Assembly (NCBI GenBank): GCA_023254645.1
Contig: JALRLA010000337.1
Coordinates: forward strand, 1 to 6,863
Reading direction: 5' to 3'
Length of the DNA: 6,863 nucleotides
Origin: Bacteroidia bacterium
Lineage (GTDB): Bacteria; Bacteroidota; Bacteroidia; NS11-12g; UBA955
Part shown: in pieces, positions 5,362 to 6,863 of the stretch
How positions within the stretch are numbered: the first letter of the stretch is position 1
Layout: each line of letters opens with the position of its first letter
Notes under the pieces: generated by a model
Databases searched by the model: none
The model's input: the letters and a program-made list of their open reading frames with translations, nothing else
Told to the model about the DNA's origin: nothing
Made by a program: the position numbers and the translations under genes

Positions 5362-6803
5362 ACAATCTTCAACTGAGCAATTTCATTGGAGGTGAATACA
5401 GCGCTCCTGTCAATGGAGCCTATTTGCCTTTGTACAATCCCGCGACAGGGGCAGCCTATGGCCAGGTGCCAGATTCATCATCGGCTGATGTCCAGGCGGC
5501 CTATAAGGCGGCCAAACAGGCTTTTCCTGCATGGTCAGTCACGCCTGCTGAGCAGCGTTTTCAAGTGTTGAATCGCATTGCGGAGTTGATCGATGAGCGT
5601 CGCGAAGAACTGGCTAGGGCTGAGAGCAAGGATCAAGGCAAGCCGGTTTGGTTGGCCCGCAATGAAATGATTCGCTCGGCGCAGAATTTCCGTTTTTTTG
5701 CTACCGCGGCCATGCAATTTGCCTCTGAGAGTCATGCCATGGAAGACAAGGCGATCAATTATACGCTTCGTCAACCCATCGGGGTGGTGGGCTGCATCAG
5801 CCCTTGGAATCTGCCGCTGTATTTGTTCAGCTGGAAAATAGCCCCTGCTTTGGCCGCAGGAAACTGCGTCATCGCAAAGCCCAGTGAGTTTACCCCCGTG
5901 ACCGCTTGGATGTTGGGTCAAATTTGCCAAGATGCAGGCTTGCCTGCCGGCGTTTTGAACATCGTACAAGGTTTGGGCCCTTCAGTGGGTCAATCCATGG
6001 TGGAACACCCCGGTATAAAGGCCATTTCCTTTACAGGAGGAACGGCTACTGGCAAGCACTTGGCCGCCACCGCGGCCCCCATGTTCAAGAAGCTGTCTCT
6101 GGAGTTGGGAGGCAAGAATCCCAACATGATTTTCGCTGATGCCCAATTGGACAAGGCCGTCAAAACAACAGTGAGCAGCTCTTTTTTGAACCAGGGTGAA
6201 ATCTGTCTGTGCGGGAGCCGTGTATTCATTGAACGCTCTGTGTACGAAGAGGTGAAAACCCAATTGGTGCAAGCGGCCAAAGAAATGAAAGTGGGTCCTC
6301 CCGATGCGGAAGATATTCGAATGGGAGCTATTGTTAGCAAGCCACATTACGAGAAGGTGCTTTCCTATATTGAGTTGGCCAAACAAGAGGGAGCAACGGT
6401 GTTGGCCGGTGGCCTTGCTGTGTTTCCAGAAGGCCATGAACAGGGTTGGTACATTGCTCCGACCATCTTGGAGAATTTGGCTTTCGATTGCCGTTGCAAC
6501 CAAGAAGAAATATTCGGCCCGGTGATTACCCTGACTCCATTTGATACAGAAGAGGAGGTCTTGATGATGGCCAATTCGACCGAATATGGATTGGCCGCCA
6601 CTTTATGGACAGAAAATCTGACCCGCGCCCACCGAATGGCGTCCCAATTGCAGATGGGAATCGTGTGGATCAACTGCTGGCTGCTGCGCGATTTGCGCAC
6701 TCCCTTTGGCGGAGCAAAGAGCAGCGGTGTGGGCCGAGAAGGCGGCTGGGAAGCCATGCGCTTCTTTACCGAGCCCAAGAATGTCTGTGTATCCTTGAGC
6801 TAG
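5358..6803 (+). CDS. NAD-dependent aldehyde dehydrogenase, ALDH8A1 / 2-aminomuconate semialdehyde dehydrogenase type
   Basis: This full-length (481-residue) ALDH-superfamily enzyme has every catalytic element: SPWN with N151, IAKPSE at 172-177 for NAD ribose binding, FTGG at 225-228, ELGGKNP at 249-255 with general base E249, and NQGEICLCGSR at 278-288 with nucleophile C283. EIFGPV at 384-389 and the FFTEPKNV end at 469-476 are also typical. The EICLC context, RSAQNFRFFA at 106-115 and NCWLLRDLRTPFGG at 439-452 mark the group that oxidises 2-aminomuconate or 2-hydroxymuconate 6-semialdehyde (human ALDH8A1, bacterial AMSDH/HMSDH). R106 and R447 appear to correspond to the arginines that bind the substrate carboxylates. 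The likely product is therefore a dicarboxylate of the kynurenine or meta-cleavage route, but no other pathway gene is in the window, so the substrate is inferred. The start codon shares ATGA with the lipoprotein stop. Confidence 0.93.
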   Translation: MNNLQLSNFIGGEYSAPVNGAYLPLYNPATGAAYGQVPDSSSADVQAAYKAAKQAFPAWSVTPAEQRFQVLNRIAELIDERREELARAESKDQGKPVWLARNEMIRSAQNFRFFATAAMQFASESHAMEDKAINYTLRQPIGVVGCISPWNLPLYLFSWKIAPALAAGNCVIAKPSEFTPVTAWMLGQICQDAGLPAGVLNIVQGLGPSVGQSMVEHPGIKAISFTGGTATGKHLAATAAPMFKKLSLELGGKNPNMIFADAQLDKAVKTTVSSSFLNQGEICLCGSRVFIERSVYEEVKTQLVQAAKEMKVGPPDAEDIRMGAIVSKPHYEKVLSYIELAKQEGATVLAGGLAVFPEGHEQGWYIAPTILENLAFDCRCNQEEIFGPVITLTPFDTEEEVLMMANSTEYGLAATLWTENLTRAHRMASQLQMGIVWINCWLLRDLRTPFGGAKSSGVGREGGWEAMRFFTEPKNVCVSLS

Positions 6804-6806
6804 CGC

Positions 6807-6814
6807 TATCTTTG
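6807..6814 (+). promoter_or_regulatory. -7 promoter element (TAnnTTTG) for thiL
   Basis: TATCTTTG is an exact TAnnTTTG match, 3 nt after the dehydrogenase stop codon and ending 4 nt before the ATG at 6819, the same spacing as at gpmI. TCTG at 6784-6787 lies 19 nt upstream and is a 3-of-4 match to a TTTG -33 element. The element overlaps the palindrome TAGCGCTA (6801-6808), which includes the dehydrogenase stop. A leaderless transcript is the simplest reading. Confidence 0.55.
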
Positions 6815-6818
6815 CTCC

Positions 6819-6863
6819 ATGTTGGAGTCTGGTTCCCGTACCGATATCTCTGCCTTGGGTGAG
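6819..6863 (+). CDS. thiL: Probable thiamine-monophosphate kinase, first 15 codons (runs off right edge)
   Basis: Only MLESGSRTDISALGE is visible. The RT-x-(I/L)-S-x-LGE pattern right after a short N-terminus matches the beginning of Bacteroidetes ThiL as I recall it, where LGE is followed by FGLI and the ATP-binding acidic motifs. ThiL phosphorylates thiamine monophosphate to thiamine diphosphate. The frame is open to the window end, and an exact -7 promoter element sits just before the ATG, supporting a real gene start. The identification rests on about nine residues and is tentative. Confidence 0.55.
   Translation, partial: MLESGSRTDISALGE

Overview
The window reads as ordinary chromosome of a Bacteroidota bacterium, probably in or near Flavobacteriales. 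Four observations point that way. The partial gene at the left edge encodes the N-terminal beta-sandwich domain typical of Bacteroidetes GH13 amylases. A small secreted SPOR-domain protein is present. A Fur-family regulator sits directly in front of purA, an arrangement I recall from flavobacteria. Starts lack Shine-Dalgarno sequences, and two genes have an exact TAnnTTTG promoter element of the Bacteroidetes type. Coding density is very high, and I see no mobile element, tRNA, rRNA or CRISPR array.

Left half, minus strand (read right to left from 3237): a small secreted SPOR-domain protein, a Fur-family metalloregulator, adenylosuccinate synthase (purA) and a short FAH-fold hydrolase or decarboxylase. 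Junctions are a 1-nt stop/start overlap, 6 nt and 12 nt, so these four genes look like one operon. After a 68-nt gap holding two short palindromes, a secreted GH13 amylase-family gene starts at 377 and runs off the left edge.

Right half, plus strand: gpmI (cofactor-independent phosphoglycerate mutase) starts at 3288. It overlaps a gene for an unrecognised lipoprotein by 8 nt, and that gene overlaps an ALDH8A1/2-aminomuconate-semialdehyde-dehydrogenase-like gene by 4 nt, giving a tight three-gene operon. Fifteen bases after its stop a new gene starts (6819), whose first 15 codons look like thiamine-monophosphate kinase (thiL).

The two operons diverge from a 50-bp spacer (3238-3287). The most interesting signal is that gpmI and thiL each carry an exact TAnnTTTG element ending exactly 4 nt before the ATG, which would put the transcription start at about the A of the start codon, implying leaderless mRNAs. 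The gene content is mostly housekeeping: purine synthesis, glycolysis, metal regulation, envelope, starch use and semialdehyde oxidation. I did not find a convincing undescribed multi-gene system. The unexplained protein is the lipoprotein between gpmI and the dehydrogenase.
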